Shown: positions 9,830 through 22,159 of the stretch, piece after piece
How the letters are laid out: every line of letters begins with the position of its first letter
Numbering within the stretch: the first letter of the stretch is position 1
Origin: Phaseolus vulgaris
Taxonomy: Eukaryota; Streptophyta; Magnoliopsida; Fabales; Fabaceae
Direction: 5' to 3'
NCBI RefSeq assembly: GCF_000499845.2
Contig: NC_023756.2
Span: 6,572,815 to 6,636,814 of the forward strand
DNA length: 64,000 bases
The notes under the pieces: model-generated
Database searches by the model: none
Told to the model about the DNA's origin: nothing
What the model saw: only the letters and a program-made list of their open reading frames with translations
Translations under genes and position numbers: made by a program

Positions 9830-12500
9830 TGTAAGTCATAAAGGGACGTCATCTACCATATCAACAATTGGCCACATTTAACCACATTGTACCATGAGTT
9901 TAGCCCACCCTCATAACATAGTTAACCACATTTTTCAACCATTTTAACCAATCAATTTTGCAGGTTTAAAATTAGTCAGTGAATCAATTACCCTTTCCCA
10001 CAACCATGGTGCCAATCATAAAACTATGACATATTTATTCACTTTATTTAGCCCCAATTATATAGTGGTTATGCTCATTCTTAGGTCAGTGAATACACAT
10101 TTGACAAACTAGTGACCACATGTAATCACATCTATCCACCAATGTATTATTATTGGCAATGAAGTTTAAAGACGTGAATAACAAAATTATGCAATGGAAT
10201 CTAGAAAGGGATGTCTTCAACTAGACCAGTGACTAAGTAAGGCATGACCATGGGGTTGATGACATTCATAAGGATTCTGCAACTGATATGTGTATTTAAC
10301 CAACCATACAACATACTTAACCACATTTCTCAATCATTTTAACTAACCAATTTGTAGGTCCAAAATCATTCATGGAATCAATAAGATTTCCCCCAACCAA
10401 GATGTCAACCATGAAAAATACCTTATCCATTCACTTTTTCCCCATTCATGCAATGCTCATGCTCATTTTTTCATTGAACATGATTTCTAAACCTAACACA
10501 CATTTAATCAACTACTGACCACATGTAACCACATTTCACCATCTATTTAACCACCGTTGTCACAATGAAGTCCAAGGGTGTGGACAAAAATATTCATTCA
10601 ATGAAACCATCAAAACACACATTGGAGTGCATCATTGACTAAGCAACGCATGGCCAAGAGATTGATGACCTTCATAAGAACATATGACATTTAACCCACC
10701 CCATAATAGAGTTAGCCACATTTCTAAACCATTTTAACCAATCAATTTTTAGGTTCAAAAATCAATTATTAAAACAATCATCCTCCTCCCAACCAAGGTT
10801 TCACTCATAAAAAATAACTTATCCATTCACTTTAGCCCCATTGATTTAGTGATGCTCATTCTTAGGTCACTAAACAGGATTTCCAAACCTAACTAACATT
10901 TAGGTCAGGAACAAAATAATATACTGCAAACCATGAAAAGATGTATTTGGGCTAGACCATTCACCGAGGAAGGCATCAACAAGGAATTCATGACATTCAT
11001 AATGATTCTATAACTAATAATATCATTTAACCAATTACAAAACCCACTTAACCACATTTTTCAACCAATTTAGCGAAACATTTTTTTCCATCTTCACCAA
11101 TGGAATCAATCACAATTGCCACAATTTTAATTTGCTTATATTTGCTAGAAACTTAATACAAAGTTATACAAAACACAAATATGAAATTTCATTCCTTTAG
11201 TCTACCAAACTTACAACTCATCTTTAGAATACCATGACAATTTAAAAAATCATAGGCTAAAACATATAAATTCATTTTTTTTCATGGTTATAACTATCCT
11301 CCAAAGTTACTTAATCGGTAACATAAAAAAGGGTTTAGGATTTAGGGTTTACCAACTTAAGGTTTACAACTCATCTTCACGATACCATCACCTTACAAAC
11401 CTAATTGCCATTTAGGTCGGGGACAATGCATTGAAAACCATGAAGAGACGTATTGGGTTGGATCATTCATCGAGGAAGGCATCGACAACTGATTCATGAC
11501 ATTCATAGTGATTCTGGAACTGAGAAGGTTATTTAACCAATTATGAAATCCACTTAACCACATTTTGCAACCAATTTATCTAGACCTTTTTTGTCCATCT
11601 TCACTATGGAATCAATCACAATTGCCACAATTTCAATTTTTTTATAATTACTAGAAACTTAATGCAAAGCTATACAAAACACAAATATGAAATTTCATTC
11701 CTTTAGTCTACCAAACTTATAACTCATCTTCAAAATACCATGACAATTTATAAAATCATAGGCTAAAACATACAAATTCATTTTTTTCTTCATGGATATA
11801 ACTATCCTCCAAAGTTACTTAATTGGTAATATAAAAATTCACTTCTTGGAGATATGATAATGTTTTAGCTTAACCATTTACTTTAGCACCAATGATGCAG
11901 TGTTCATGCTCATTCATAGGTCAACCAACATCATATCCAAACCTAACTACCATTTAACCAACTTCTGACCACATGTAACCATGACTTTAACCATTGATCT
12001 TAAGTTCATTTAACACATCCTACGCCACAATGAGCCGTACTTCATACTTAATTTAACCAAATATTTTGTTGGCACTCTTCACTGATAAAATCAATCACAG
12101 TTCTCTAAACAAACTATCAATCATAAAAAATAACTTAACCATTCAGTTTTGCACCACTAATGCAATGTACATGTTCCTTCTTAATACAATGATTACTTGT
12201 TTGAAGAAAATAATAATCATTTAACTCTTTAAACATGGTTAAAAACCATAATTTAAAACTCTGTTAACCATCTAAACTCAAGAGGAAGACAACTCCCAAC
12301 CACAATCACATAGAACAACCAGACTTACACCATGGACTCTAGAAATCTTGACCTAAGAGCTTATGTTATTTATAGCCCAATGCTTATGAGTTTCAATGAA
12401 AGTATCCATTTAATCATATTACATGGTTAACCATTTTAAAACTATTTTAATCACTGACTTAATGCTTTTTAAATTCAATGGTTTAAATGTTGTTAATGAT
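9830..12500. repeat. Diverged tandem repeats, about 350-500 bp units
   Basis: A block containing TTAACCACATTT...CAACCATTTTAACC recurs near 9919, 10318, 10702, 11048 and 11543. It is accompanied each time by related segments (GCTCATTCTTAGGTCA, GACATTCATAAGGATTCT). The pair at about 11100-11300 and 11600-11800 is especially alike. No coding frame is seen. The array looks like an old, decayed satellite or a large non-coding transposon interior. Confidence 0.6.
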
Positions 12501-12700
12501 TGGAGGTGTGATCATTACCGGAGGTGGACTCGTTTACGGCAAGGTCAATCACGAGACTTTCGAGGAAAAAGACATCGAGAATAGTGGGAGAGGAGGCGGG
12601 GAGCAACACTAGGATGCCAGAACTAACACAAAAGATGGGGAGCCACACAGAAGATGTTACACGTCTATCATTTCTCTATTGAAAATACTATAACTTGTGG

Positions 12701-13001
12701 TGTTGAATAACTGTAAATGTAATTTGTGGGTTTTAAAATTAGAAGTTATTAGAAAATAGTAGAATGAAAGTTTGAATATGTGAAAGGTAAAAAGTTGTGA
12801 GTGGGATTTTAATTATGTTGTTAGTGGGGTTTTAAGGCCATATATAATGAACTTTTTTCTAGAAAAACTTCCTAAAGCCTATAAATAGGATGCTCTCTCA
12901 ATTGTAATATGCACCACAAAAAGAAATACAATAGAGAGAAATACAAGAAGAAAAGTGTTTCTTTAGAGCAAATCCAAGTGTGAGTGGTTGTCTGTTTTTC
13001 A
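12701..13001 (+). repeat. 5' LTR of the Copia element
   Basis: TGTTGAATAA to TTTTTCA, 301 bp. It contains CCTATAAATAG (about 12878-12888), a likely TATA box. Its first 200 bp match the 3' LTR closely. Confidence 0.8.
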
Positions 13002-13004
13002 ATT

Positions 13005-13018
13005 TGGTATCAAGAGCC
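13005..13018 (+). promoter_or_regulatory. Primer-binding site (initiator tRNA-Met type)
   Basis: TGGTATCAAGAGCC, 3 nt after the LTR, is the common plant Copia primer site complementary to the 3' end of initiator tRNA-Met, with one extra A relative to TGGTATCAGAGC. Confidence 0.8.
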
Positions 13019-13019
13019 A

Positions 13020-16000
13020 ATGGCAAATGTGACGGGTCAAATATCGCTACCACGGTTAACGCAGGCGACCATATATGATAACTCGAGTATTCAAATGAAA
13101 GGTCTTCTCGGTTCTAAATGCATGGGAGGTGATCGAAGAAGGTTTCGAAGAACCAACAGATACCACGAGTTATACGACGACTCAAACCAAGGCATTAAAA
13201 GAGATGCGATCAAAGGATAAGACAACACTATACATGTTGTTCTGAGCGGTTGATGGGTCGGGCTTTAAGAAGATTTCCAGTGCAACTACTTCAAAAGAAG
13301 CGTGGGACATCTTAAAAAAGGTGTTCAAAGGAGCTGACCGAGTCAAGCAAATGTGTCTACAAACTCTTCGTGGCAAGTTGGAGAGCATGAAGATGATGGA
13401 GACGGAAAGTGTATCTAACTACATCACGCGAGTACAGACTATGGTGAATCAACTCAACCGAAACGGTGAAACGTTGACTGATGCACAATTGTGGAGAAGA
13501 TTTTGAGAACATTAACTGACAATTTTGAGAGTATTGTGTGCGCAATAGAAGAGTTAAAGGACCTAACAACGCTCACAATGGACGAGCTCGCCGGTTCTCT
13601 CGAGCCACACGAGCAACGAAAGAAGAAGAAGGAGGAGGAAACACCCGAGCAAGCACTTCAAACCAAGGCATCAATCAAAGAAGAAAAGGTACTCTATCAT
13701 CAAAATTCTCGAAGTAGAAGGCGTGGCCATGGAAATCGAGGAAACGGTTGTGGTGGTAAAGGCAACAGTCATGAAGGGTACTATAAGGAGAAGGAACAGT
13801 CAAACCAACCAAATTGGCATGGAAGAGGACATGGTCAAGGAAGAGGCGACCGATCAAATTACTCCAACATCGAGTGCTACAAATGTCACAAATATGGTCA
13901 CTATGCGAAGGATTGCAACTCCGACAAATGTTATAATTGTGGTAGAGTGGGGCATTTTGCAAAAGATTGTCGATTAGATATAAAGATAGAAGAGACAACC
14001 AACCTAGCCTTGGAAGACGAAACGAATGAAGGTGTTCTCTTGATGGCTCAAGATGAAGTCAACATTAATAGTGACACTTTGTGGTACCTCAACTCGGGAG
14101 CAAGCAACCATATGTGTGGTCATGTGTTCCTATTTAAAGAGATGCAAAATATTGAAGAGGGTCGTGTGTCATTTGGAAATGCATCAAAGGTAGAGGTCAA
14201 AGGACGAGGTACAGTTTGCTACTTACAAAAAGATGGCTTAATTGGGTCACTCCAAGATGTTTATTACGTACCAGACCTCAAGACCAACATTTTGAGTATG
14301 GGGCAATTCACGAAGAAAGGTTACTCGATATTTTTGAAAGATCGACTACTGCACCTGAAGAACAATCAAGGGCGTTTGGTTGCTCGAATCGAGATGGCAA
14401 GAAATCGGAAGTACAAGTTGAATTTAAGAAGCATACGAGAAAAATGTCTGCAAGTCAACATTGAAGATAAGGCATCGCTATGGCATCTCCGTTTTGGTCA
14501 CCTACATCATGGTGGTCTAAAAGAGTTGGGGAAGAATAATATGATGCACGGGCTACCCAACATGGACTACGAGGGAAAATTTTGTGAAGAATGTGTGCTC
14601 AACAAGCATGTGAGAACCTCGTTTCCAGAGAAGGCTCAATATTGAGCTAAGCAACCTCTCGAATTGATTCATACCAACATATGTGAACCAATTACTCCAG
14701 AATCCTTCAGCGGTAAAAGGCATTTCATTACTTTTATCGATGATTTCTCACGAAAAACTTTGGTTTCTAAAGGAAAAATCCGAGGCATTCGAGGTGTTCA
14801 AAAAGCTCAAGGTGATGGTCGAGAAGGCAACTGATAGACAAATCAAAGTTGTACGATCCGATAGAGGATAGAGGTGGCGAGTATACTTCGACGACTTTAA
14901 TGGAGTATGGCAAGGAGCAAGGCATAAGGCGATTTCTAACCACACCGTACACTCCTCAACAAAATGTTGTGGCTGAGAGGAAGAACCGAACCATTCTCGA
15001 TGTGGTTCGATCAATGCTTAAGAGAAAAAAGATGCCAAAGGAATTTTGGACGGAAGCTGTGCAATGTGCCATCCATGTGCAAAACCGATTTCCACATGTG
15101 AAGTTAGATGATCAAATACCACAAGAGGCATGGAGCGGACAAAAGTCGATAGTTTCTCATCTTAAAGTGTTTGGTAGTGTGGCTTATGCACACGTACTAG
15201 ATCAACGAAAAACGAAGCTCGAAGACAAAAGCAAAAGGTATATTTTTATTGGGTATGATGAGAAGACAAAAGGATACAAGCTCCTTGAACCGATAAGCAA
15301 GAAGGTGATGGTGAGTCGTGATGTGAGAATAAATGAAGCAAGCGAGTGGGATTGGAACAATTCTTCAGAGGTTATGATTGAAGTTGGAGAATAATTCGTC
15401 ATTGCATTGACAAGTATAAATTTTGAAACTACCGATGATGAAGATGAACCACGACAACCCAAAATGCGAAGTTTGCAAGATTTGTATGGTTCGACGAATG
15501 AGGTACACCTTGTATGTCTTTTGGCAGATGCTGAAAATATAAGCTTTGAAGAGGTGATGCGAGACAAGAAGTGGCAAACTGCCATGGATGAGGAGATTAA
15601 AGCGATTAACCACAATAACACATAGGAGCTAACAGAATTGCTAGAGGGAAGTAAGCCCATTTGGTGCGAAGTGGGTATTCAAGAAAAAGATGAATGCTTA
15701 AGGAGAGATAGAGAGGTACAAGGCATAACTCGTTGCGAAGGGATACAAACAAAAGGAGGGAATCGACTACGATGAGGTGTTTGCTTCCGTTGTAAGAATG
15801 AAAACAATTTGATTGCTCATTTTCGAAGTGGCACAATTTAAATGGCCGATATTTCAAATGGATGTCAAGTCGGCTTTCTTGAATGATGTGCTTTAAGAAG
15901 AAGTCTACATCGAACAACCACCCAGGTACATAAAAATCGGAGAAGAGAAGAAGGTGCTAAAATTGAAGAAGGCACTTTTCGGGTTGAAGCAAGCACCGCG

Positions 16001-17055
16001 GGCATGGAATACTTGTATCGATACATACTTCAAGGAGAACGGGTTCAAGCAATGTCCTTACGAGTATGCTCTTTACGTAAAGAACAGTGGAGGTAACATG
16101 ATATTTGTTGTTCTTTATGTTGATGATCTCATTTTTATGAGTTACAATAATGAGATGATAGAAGAGTTTAAGGGCACAATGAGATGAGAATTTGAGGTGA
16201 CAAATTTGGGATTGATGAAGTTTTTCCTTGGTTTGGAGGTTAGACAAGAAAAGACAGGTATTTTTGTATCACAGGAGACATATGCAAAAGAGATTTTGAA
16301 GAAGTACAAGATGGAAAATTGTAACCCAGTATCAATACCAATGGAACCAAGTGCAAAACTCTCAAAGTTCGATGGAGGAGAACGTGTCGATGCAAGTAGA
16401 TACCGGAATTCGGTAGGAAGCCTTCGTTATCTCACATGCACGAGGTCAGATCTTTCATTAAGTGTCGACATCATAAGTCGATTCATGGAGGAACCGGTTT
16501 ACTCATATTGGAAGGCGTTGAAGCGAGTCCTACGGGACATCCAAGGTATTATATCACTCAGGTTGTTCTACTCGAAAGCATAAGATTACAAGTTGGTGGG
16601 TTACTCTGACAACGATTGGTGTGGAGACATAGATGATCGGAAAAGTACATTGGGATATGTATTCTTTATAGGCAACAAACATTTTCTTGGCTTTCAAAGA
16701 AGCAATTGATTGTGACACTATCGACGTGTGAAGCTGAATATGTGGCAACATCTTGGTGTGTATGTCATGTGATATGGCTTAGAAACTTTTTGAGCAAGAT
16801 GGAGCTAAAGCAACTAGGTGCAACCGTGATTCAAGTTGACAACAATTGAGTTGGCAAAGAACCCAGTGAACCATGAAAGAAGCAAACACATTGATGTTTG
16901 TTTTTATCTGTGATCATGTGAAGAAAGGAAGTGTGGAATTGGTGCATGTGGCAAGTCAGGATCAAGTTGCGGATATCTTCACAAAACCGCTACCGAAAGT
17001 ACTTTTTGAAAAATAGAAGAAGATGATTGGCATGATGGATGGTAGAAACATTTAA
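13020..17055 (+). pseudogene. Copia gag-pol polyprotein, broken
   Basis: The frame opens at ATG 13020 (MANVTGQISLPRL) right after the primer site, then shifts near 13120 and has further stops (for example 13244, 13504, 14643, 15393, 16186). Recognisable blocks: two CCHC knuckles, [14 protein letters not shown] and [14 protein letters not shown] (about 13878-13970); protease LNSGASNHM (about 14090), where the catalytic Asp of the usual Asp-Ser-Gly is Asn; GAG-pre-integrase LWHLRFGHL (about 14480); integrase TPYTPQQNVVAERKNRTI (about 14945); reverse transcriptase FGLKQAPRAW and LYVDDLIF (about 15980-16130); RNase H and the ADIFTKPLPK end (about 16970-17000). The longest open piece is 13491-14645. 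The element cannot make an intact polyprotein. Confidence 0.85.
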
Positions 17056-17057
17056 GT

Positions 17058-17071
17058 TTATGGGGGAGTTT
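17058..17071 (+). other. Polypurine tract of the Copia element
   Basis: The G-rich TATGGGGGAGTT stretch directly precedes the 3' LTR, as expected for plus-strand priming. Confidence 0.6.
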
Positions 17072-17327
17072 TGTTGAATAAACTTTAAATGTAATTTATG
17101 GGCTTTAAAATTAGAAGTTACTAGAAAATAGTAGAATGAGAGTTTGCATATGAGAAAGTTCAAAAGTTGTGAATGAGATTTTAATTATGTTGTTAGTGGG
17201 GTTTTAAGGTCATAATGAGCTTCCTAAAGCCTATAAATAAGACAGAAGAAGATTGTTTCTTTAAAGGCTATAAATAAGATAGAAGAAGATTGTTTCTTTA
17301 GAGAAAATCCAAAGTGTGGAGTGGTCA
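17072..17327 (+). repeat. 3' LTR of the Copia element, rearranged end
   Basis: It starts TGTTGAATAA and follows the 5' LTR for about 150 bp. It then lacks a short segment and carries a local duplication (CTATAAATAAGA...AGAAGAAGATTGTTTCTTT appears twice at 17230-17300). The end is degraded and is set at about 17327. Confidence 0.65.
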
Positions 17328-17344
17328 TTATCATTAATATATTA

Positions 17345-17679
17345 ATATATTAATGTTATACGTTAACATATTTTTTTTTTTATAGAGTTTAAACCATACC
17401 TTATAATGTAAAATAAGGGAGGGAACACTTAGATACTGATCTATGATTCTTTTCCTTGTTCAACAACTATATGTTTGAGAGTCACATAGAGTCCAAACAG
17501 GGAATAGAACAAGTCCCCATTGTTCTTTCCACCACCACTTGGCATACTCTAATTCAGCCGGCCCCTCCTACACCCTTTATCCCCATAAATAAAAAACCTA
17601 CCACCAAACCTTCACTTTCATTTAATTCCTCTTGCTTGTGATTTTCCTTCCTCACCAATCCACAACAAAGAAACACAAC
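17345..17679 (+). promoter_or_regulatory. Short upstream region of VAPYRIN
   Basis: Only about 350 bp of apparently unique DNA separate the Copia LTR from the VAPYRIN start. Visible elements are a TATA-like ATAAATAAA at 17585-17593, GCCGGC at 17557-17562, and CTTGTTC at 17455-17461, which resembles the core of the CTTC/MYCS motif of mycorrhiza-induced promoters. The last two are short matches and may be chance. Confidence 0.4.
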
Positions 17680-19398
17680 ATGGACAGGCTCATAAGGTTA
17701 GAGCCATCAAACACAGTCATAATCAGAGTAGAACCAGGCCAAAAGTGGCAAGGCAAAATCACCTTACACAACGTTATGCACACAATGCCAGTGGCCTTCT
17801 GGCTTCAACCCCTCATCAAATCCCGTTACTTAGTCAAACCCCACTCAGGTATCATCTCCCCCTTAGCTACACTCACCCTAGAAATCACCTATCATATAAC
17901 CTCCACCATCACCCTCCCCCATTCCTTCCCCCACTCCAACGACTCTTTCCTCCTACACAGCGTCTTGGTCCCCGGCGCCGCCATCAGGGAACCCTCCTCC
18001 ATGTTCGACGCCGTCCCCTCCGACTGGTTCAAGAAAAAGCAAGTCTTCATTGACAGCGGCATAAAGGTCATGTTTTTAGGGTCACACATTCTGGCCCAGT
18101 TGGTCTCGCTCGGGGAAAATAATGAGGTCAGGGAAGCCCTAGAGAGAAGCGACCCTTCATGGAGGATTGTGAACAGCACCGACCCACGTGGCAACACGTT
18201 GCTCCACTTGGCGATCGCGCAGGGAAGACCTGATCTCGTTCAACTGCTTCTGGAGTTCGAGGCTGATACTGAGGCAACGAACCGTTCTGGGTTGACCCCA
18301 CTTGAGGCTGCAGCATCGTGTAACGAAACATTGATCGTGGAGCTTCTTCTGGCCCGCAGGGCCAACACGGAGCGAGCCGAATGGGCCGTGTTCGGGCCGA
18401 TTCATCACGCGGCTAGAGGAGGACACGTGGAGGTTCTGAGACTGCTCTTGCTCAAAGGCGGCAAAGTGGACTCGCTCACGAAAGATGGCAACACTGCTTT
18501 GCACGTTGCGGTTGAGGAGCGTAGAAGAGACTGTGTTAGACTCCTTCTAGCCAACGGTGCCAGAACTGACCTTAAGAACACAACAGAAGGTAACTAATGT
18601 AGATCATTGATTATAAAAATATATAAAGAATATACTATTATCTTATGAACCTAACCCTTCAGCTTTTAATATTATAATTTGTTATGATTGTTATGTGTAA
18701 CAGGTGACACCCCTTTGCACATGGCAGCAGCAGCAGGAGACGAGAGCATGGTGAAGCTTCTCCTACAAAAGGGCCGTGCCAACAAAGACATTCGAAACGC
18801 GCAAGGCAAAACCGCCTACGACGTCGCAGTGGAGAACGGCCACGAGCGCCTCTTCGACGCCCTGAGCCTGGGCGACAAGCTGTGCGCGGCTGCAAAGAAA
18901 GGCGAAGTGAGAACCATCCAGAAGCTTCTAGAGAAGGGCGCGGACCTCAACGGGAGGGACCAGCACGGTTGGACCGCGCTACACCGAGCCTCGTTCAAAG
19001 GGCGAATGGACGTGGTGAAGGTTCTGGTGGAGAGAGGGGTGGAGGTGGACGCGAAGGACGAAGAGGGGTACACGGCACTGCACTGTGCGGCGGAGGCGGG
19101 GCATGTCGACGTGACGGAGTTTTTGGTGAAGAAAGGTGCGGATGTTGAGGCGAGGACCAGTAAGGGTGTAAACGCGTTGCAGATAACAGAGTCGTTGAAG
19201 TACGTGGGGATCACGAGGGTTCTTGTTAACGGTGGGGCTAGTAGGGAAAATTCTGATAAAGTGGCTGCGTTTGGTGCAGTTGCGTTTGGGAGTAAGGTAA
19301 CGGAAGTGAAGAAGAGGAGGAGTGGTGAAAGACGTAATAACAGATTGTTGAATAATGGTGCTGGTTTTGGTCGTTCAGTGGCTCTGGCTGTGCTGTAA
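17680..19398 (+). CDS. VPY: VAPYRIN: MSP-domain ankyrin-repeat symbiosis protein
   Basis: Two exons, 17680-18589 and 18704-19398, with a GT-AG intron of 114 bp, give 534 residues, close to the length of Medicago VAPYRIN. Residues 1 to about 150 form a major-sperm-protein/VAMP-associated domain beginning [20 protein letters not shown]. From about residue 168 to 482 there are roughly ten ankyrin repeats ([40 protein letters not shown]). A basic tail (KKRRSGERR) ends in AVL. VAPYRIN is needed for intracellular entry of arbuscular mycorrhizal fungi and rhizobial infection threads, and acts at small mobile vesicle-associated bodies (family knowledge). ATG 17680 begins the MSP domain; the longer frame from 17632 adds 16 unrelated residues. 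GC content rises sharply over the exons. Transposons lie close on both sides. Confidence 0.92.
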
Positions 19399-19454
19399 TG
19401 ACAGAGATGCGCTGATAGTGATTTCGTACATTAGAATTAGGTTTTATGATCATG

Positions 19455-20190
19455 ATAGGTTATTTTTTTTTGTTTTTACTAAAATGGAATCTTTTAAAAA
19501 AAGTTACAAAGGCAACGACTTCTACCCTGTCATATTGAAGTCGTGCCAACTTGACACGATTTTTGTTATGTCATAATATTTTATTTTATTTTTAATTTCA
19601 TTGTTTATATATTAGGTAGTAAGTTATGTAATGTTAAAAATTAATTTCTTCTCATCATTAAGTGTTCGGTAAAATCATTACTTCTCAAACTATTTATTTT
19701 GCAAATTCACAACAATAATTATCTATTTATTTTTCAAATATAATAATTTTTCATTTATCTATTTATTTCCAAATTAAATAACAATTTTCTTCATTTTTAA
19801 TTAATCAAATAAAAGTTATTATATTACATTACCGTCAAACATGATCCATACACGATTATCCAATTTTTTGTTCCTTAAAACTAACACTCTTAAAAAATTA
19901 TGTATCAAATTAATTTTTGACATTACATAACTTACTATCCAATATATAAACAATAAAATTAAAAAAAAAAAATAACATGACAGAAGTCGTGCCAACTTGA
20001 CACGACTTCAATATGACGGGACAGAAGTCGTGCCAAGTTGGCACGATTTCAGTATGACATGGCAGAAGTCGTGCCTAATTGGAACGATTTCTGCATATGA
20101 AGTCGTGCCGAATTGGCACGACTTGTTTATATTTGTAATTTTTTTTAAACAGACCCCATTTTGATAAAAACAAAAAAAAAATAACCCCAT
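19455..20190. mobile_element. MITE with long terminal inverted repeats
   Basis: The left arm (about 19458-19670) and right arm (about 19910-20186) are inverted copies. GGTTATTTTTTTTT, the AAAATGG block, the GTCGTGCC block and TAGTAAGTTATGTAATG all recur on the opposite strand in the right arm. The centre is AT-rich. There is no coding capacity. Long inverted repeats suggest a Mutator-like or foldback MITE; no target duplication was found, so the exact ends are uncertain. Confidence 0.65.
19984..20125. repeat. Four palindromic GAAGTCGTGCC modules
   Basis: GAAGTCGTGCC starts near 19983, 20024, 20065 and 20099. Each is followed by a near-complement (TTGGCACGACTT type), so every module is itself a palindrome of about 25 bp. 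One related copy lies in the left arm of the MITE (19537-19561). Confidence 0.7.
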
Positions 20191-20194
20191 CATA

Positions 20195-21420
20195 ACAAAA
20201 AACCTTAGAATGAGAAGGAATATTGAAACCGATTTTCGGCATTGGCTCGTTAGAATGAGAAGCATTTTGAGATCGGTTTTGGGTATTGCATGGCTATGAT
20301 TTTAGCTTGGCAATGAAATTGTTAACTTATGACAAAATGTTCTTTCTTATGTTATAAACTGGTTAATATTAATGATCCTTATTATGCAGAATGATTTTTG
20401 TTGTTGTTGCAGTGCTGTTGCTGGTTGCTTGCTTTAGACTAGGTTTCAGGTTATGTTTCATTAGAAAGTAAAAATATATAAATATATTTGTTATATTTAT
20501 TAAATTATATATTATTTTAGAAAAAATTATTAGTATTTAAATTATTTTTTTATTATTAATAAATAATTTTTAAATTAATTTTTAATTAATTATTAAGGTT
20601 TTAACTATCAATTATTTAAATTTTAAATTTGTCAGTTAAAACTTTGATAGTTAATATATCAATAATTTTTTTAGTTTCTAAATCTAATTTAGTTTAGTGT
20701 AACTAACTATCCTACATCCATAATAAATATTAATATTTATAATAAAAAAATTAAAAAAAAACTTCCTCAATAAAAATACAAGCAAAATACAAAATATTTT
20801 AAAATTAAAAAAATTATAAATTTTTATAAATGATTAATTTTAATAAATTTTTATAAATAATTAAAATATTAATATTTATTGAGTTATAAGAGTCAAATAA
20901 ACATTTTTGTAAAAGGTTATATGTTTCTGGGTTATGTTATTTCTAAGATATTTGGTATCAATATAGATTTTTTGTGATTTTGTTGGTAACCACTAGATCA
21001 AATCGTCTAAGACAACCTACTGCAATGGTTTTGAACGTTGTAGGGCTTGCCTTCTTCAATCATGTGTTGATCAACCTACGATTGATGTTAGCTGGATAAG
21101 CATTTCGGCCTCTAGGCAATTAGGTGAAATGGAGACGTCCCTAATCATTTCTATAACCATATTCTTTACTTATGTTGATACATAGAGTTAAAAGATTGGG
21201 TTCCATTTTTGTACAACTGAGTTGTTACATGGTCAACGTGGCACTAAAAATAGGAAAAATCTGAACATTTAGTGTTTATGTGTTTTAGAATCTGAAATTA
21301 GATTTTAAGAAAGGGACTGAATTTAGATTTCTTCTTCTCCTCCACTTCGTCTTCTAGTTCTTCGTAAACTATTTATTTCAAGTTCTCTGCAACCTTTATG
21401 TGCAACGGCGTTCGTCGTCG
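20195..21420. other. AT-rich intergenic DNA, no gene seen
   Basis: Contains a short direct duplication (TTAGAATGAGAAG at about 20205 and 20250) and long A/T tracts (20470-20900). No coding frame is recognised. Confidence 0.5.
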
Positions 21421-21435
21421 TCCTAGGTGCATCTG

Positions 21436-21566
21436 TTTTCAGGGTGGTTTGACGACGGTGTCCTCTTCAACATCCTCCTTTCACGGTGGTTGGGTGGCGG
21501 TGTCGTCTTCGGCATCCTGTTTTCACGATGGTTGAGTGGCGTTCTCCTCTTGGACATCCTCTTTTC
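21436..21566 (+). repeat. 42-bp tandem repeat, 3 copies
   Basis: TTTTCA(C/G)GGTGGTT-like units start near 21436, 21478 and 21520, with the next unit start at 21562. The period of 42 bp is a multiple of three, so a repetitive open frame exists, but it resembles no known protein. Confidence 0.65.
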
Positions 21567-21569
21567 AAA

Positions 21570-22155
21570 GGTAATACATTTATTTTTTTTCATTTGTTTA
21601 TTAAGTGAAACATTGATGTTGTGTGATTTTAGTTGTTGGGTCATTCCTGTTATTTGTCCTGTGGTGACCCTTGTATGAGCCAAAACTAATTTTTTGCACA
21701 AACTGTTAAGATAAATGTATATTCGTATTTCATGTTGGGTTTACTTTGTGGGTATGTATTTCACTGTTATTGTAGTATTTTATTTCATAGTAGCAAATTA
21801 GGATACACAAAGAAAAGGGATTGGTGGACCAACTCATTTAGAGTTGTCCAAAAATCGGGACCCATTTTTTTGGAGTATGACTTGATTTTTTGTGGAAAAT
21901 ATTGTTGTTGGAAATATGTGTCTTGGTGTATAAATAATGTAGAGTGTTTCTTTGGAATGTTAGGTTGATGAGGTACCATAAAATTTTAAGGAAATTCTAT
22001 AATGTTGACACGGATAAGAAAGATAAAAAGAAAGTGTTAGTGTTAGTGTTATTGTTAGTGTTAATGTTGGTTGGGGAGGGGCACGGGGTGGGGAGAAAGC
22101 GGGTTAAATCAGTTTTTTATAGGCCATCAAAGTAGGATAGTGTGAAGTAACCACA
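21570..22155. other. Spacer before the satellite array, no gene recognised
   Basis: A GT-rich stretch and short open frames only. The (A/T)GTGTTAGTGTTAGT run near 22036-22070 is a simple repeat. May belong to the same large repeat unit as the array that follows. Confidence 0.4.
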
Positions 22156-22159
22156 ATGT

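Larger units (their letters stand above)
12701..17327 (+). mobile_element. Decayed Ty1/copia (Tnt1-like) LTR retrotransposon
   Basis: Two related LTRs (12701-13001; 17072 to about 17327) flank a primer-binding site, a full-order but broken gag-pol, and a polypurine tract. Domains run gag, two zinc knuckles, protease, GAG-pre-integrase, integrase, reverse transcriptase, RNase H, the Copia order. Many stops and frameshifts and a poorly conserved right LTR end mark it as old. No clear target duplication was found. Its right end lies about 350 bp before the VAPYRIN start codon. Confidence 0.85.

Noticed and set aside
17632..17679. Upstream in-frame start for VAPYRIN
   Set aside because: The 16 extra residues do not belong to the MSP domain; the family start MDRLI matches ATG 17680.
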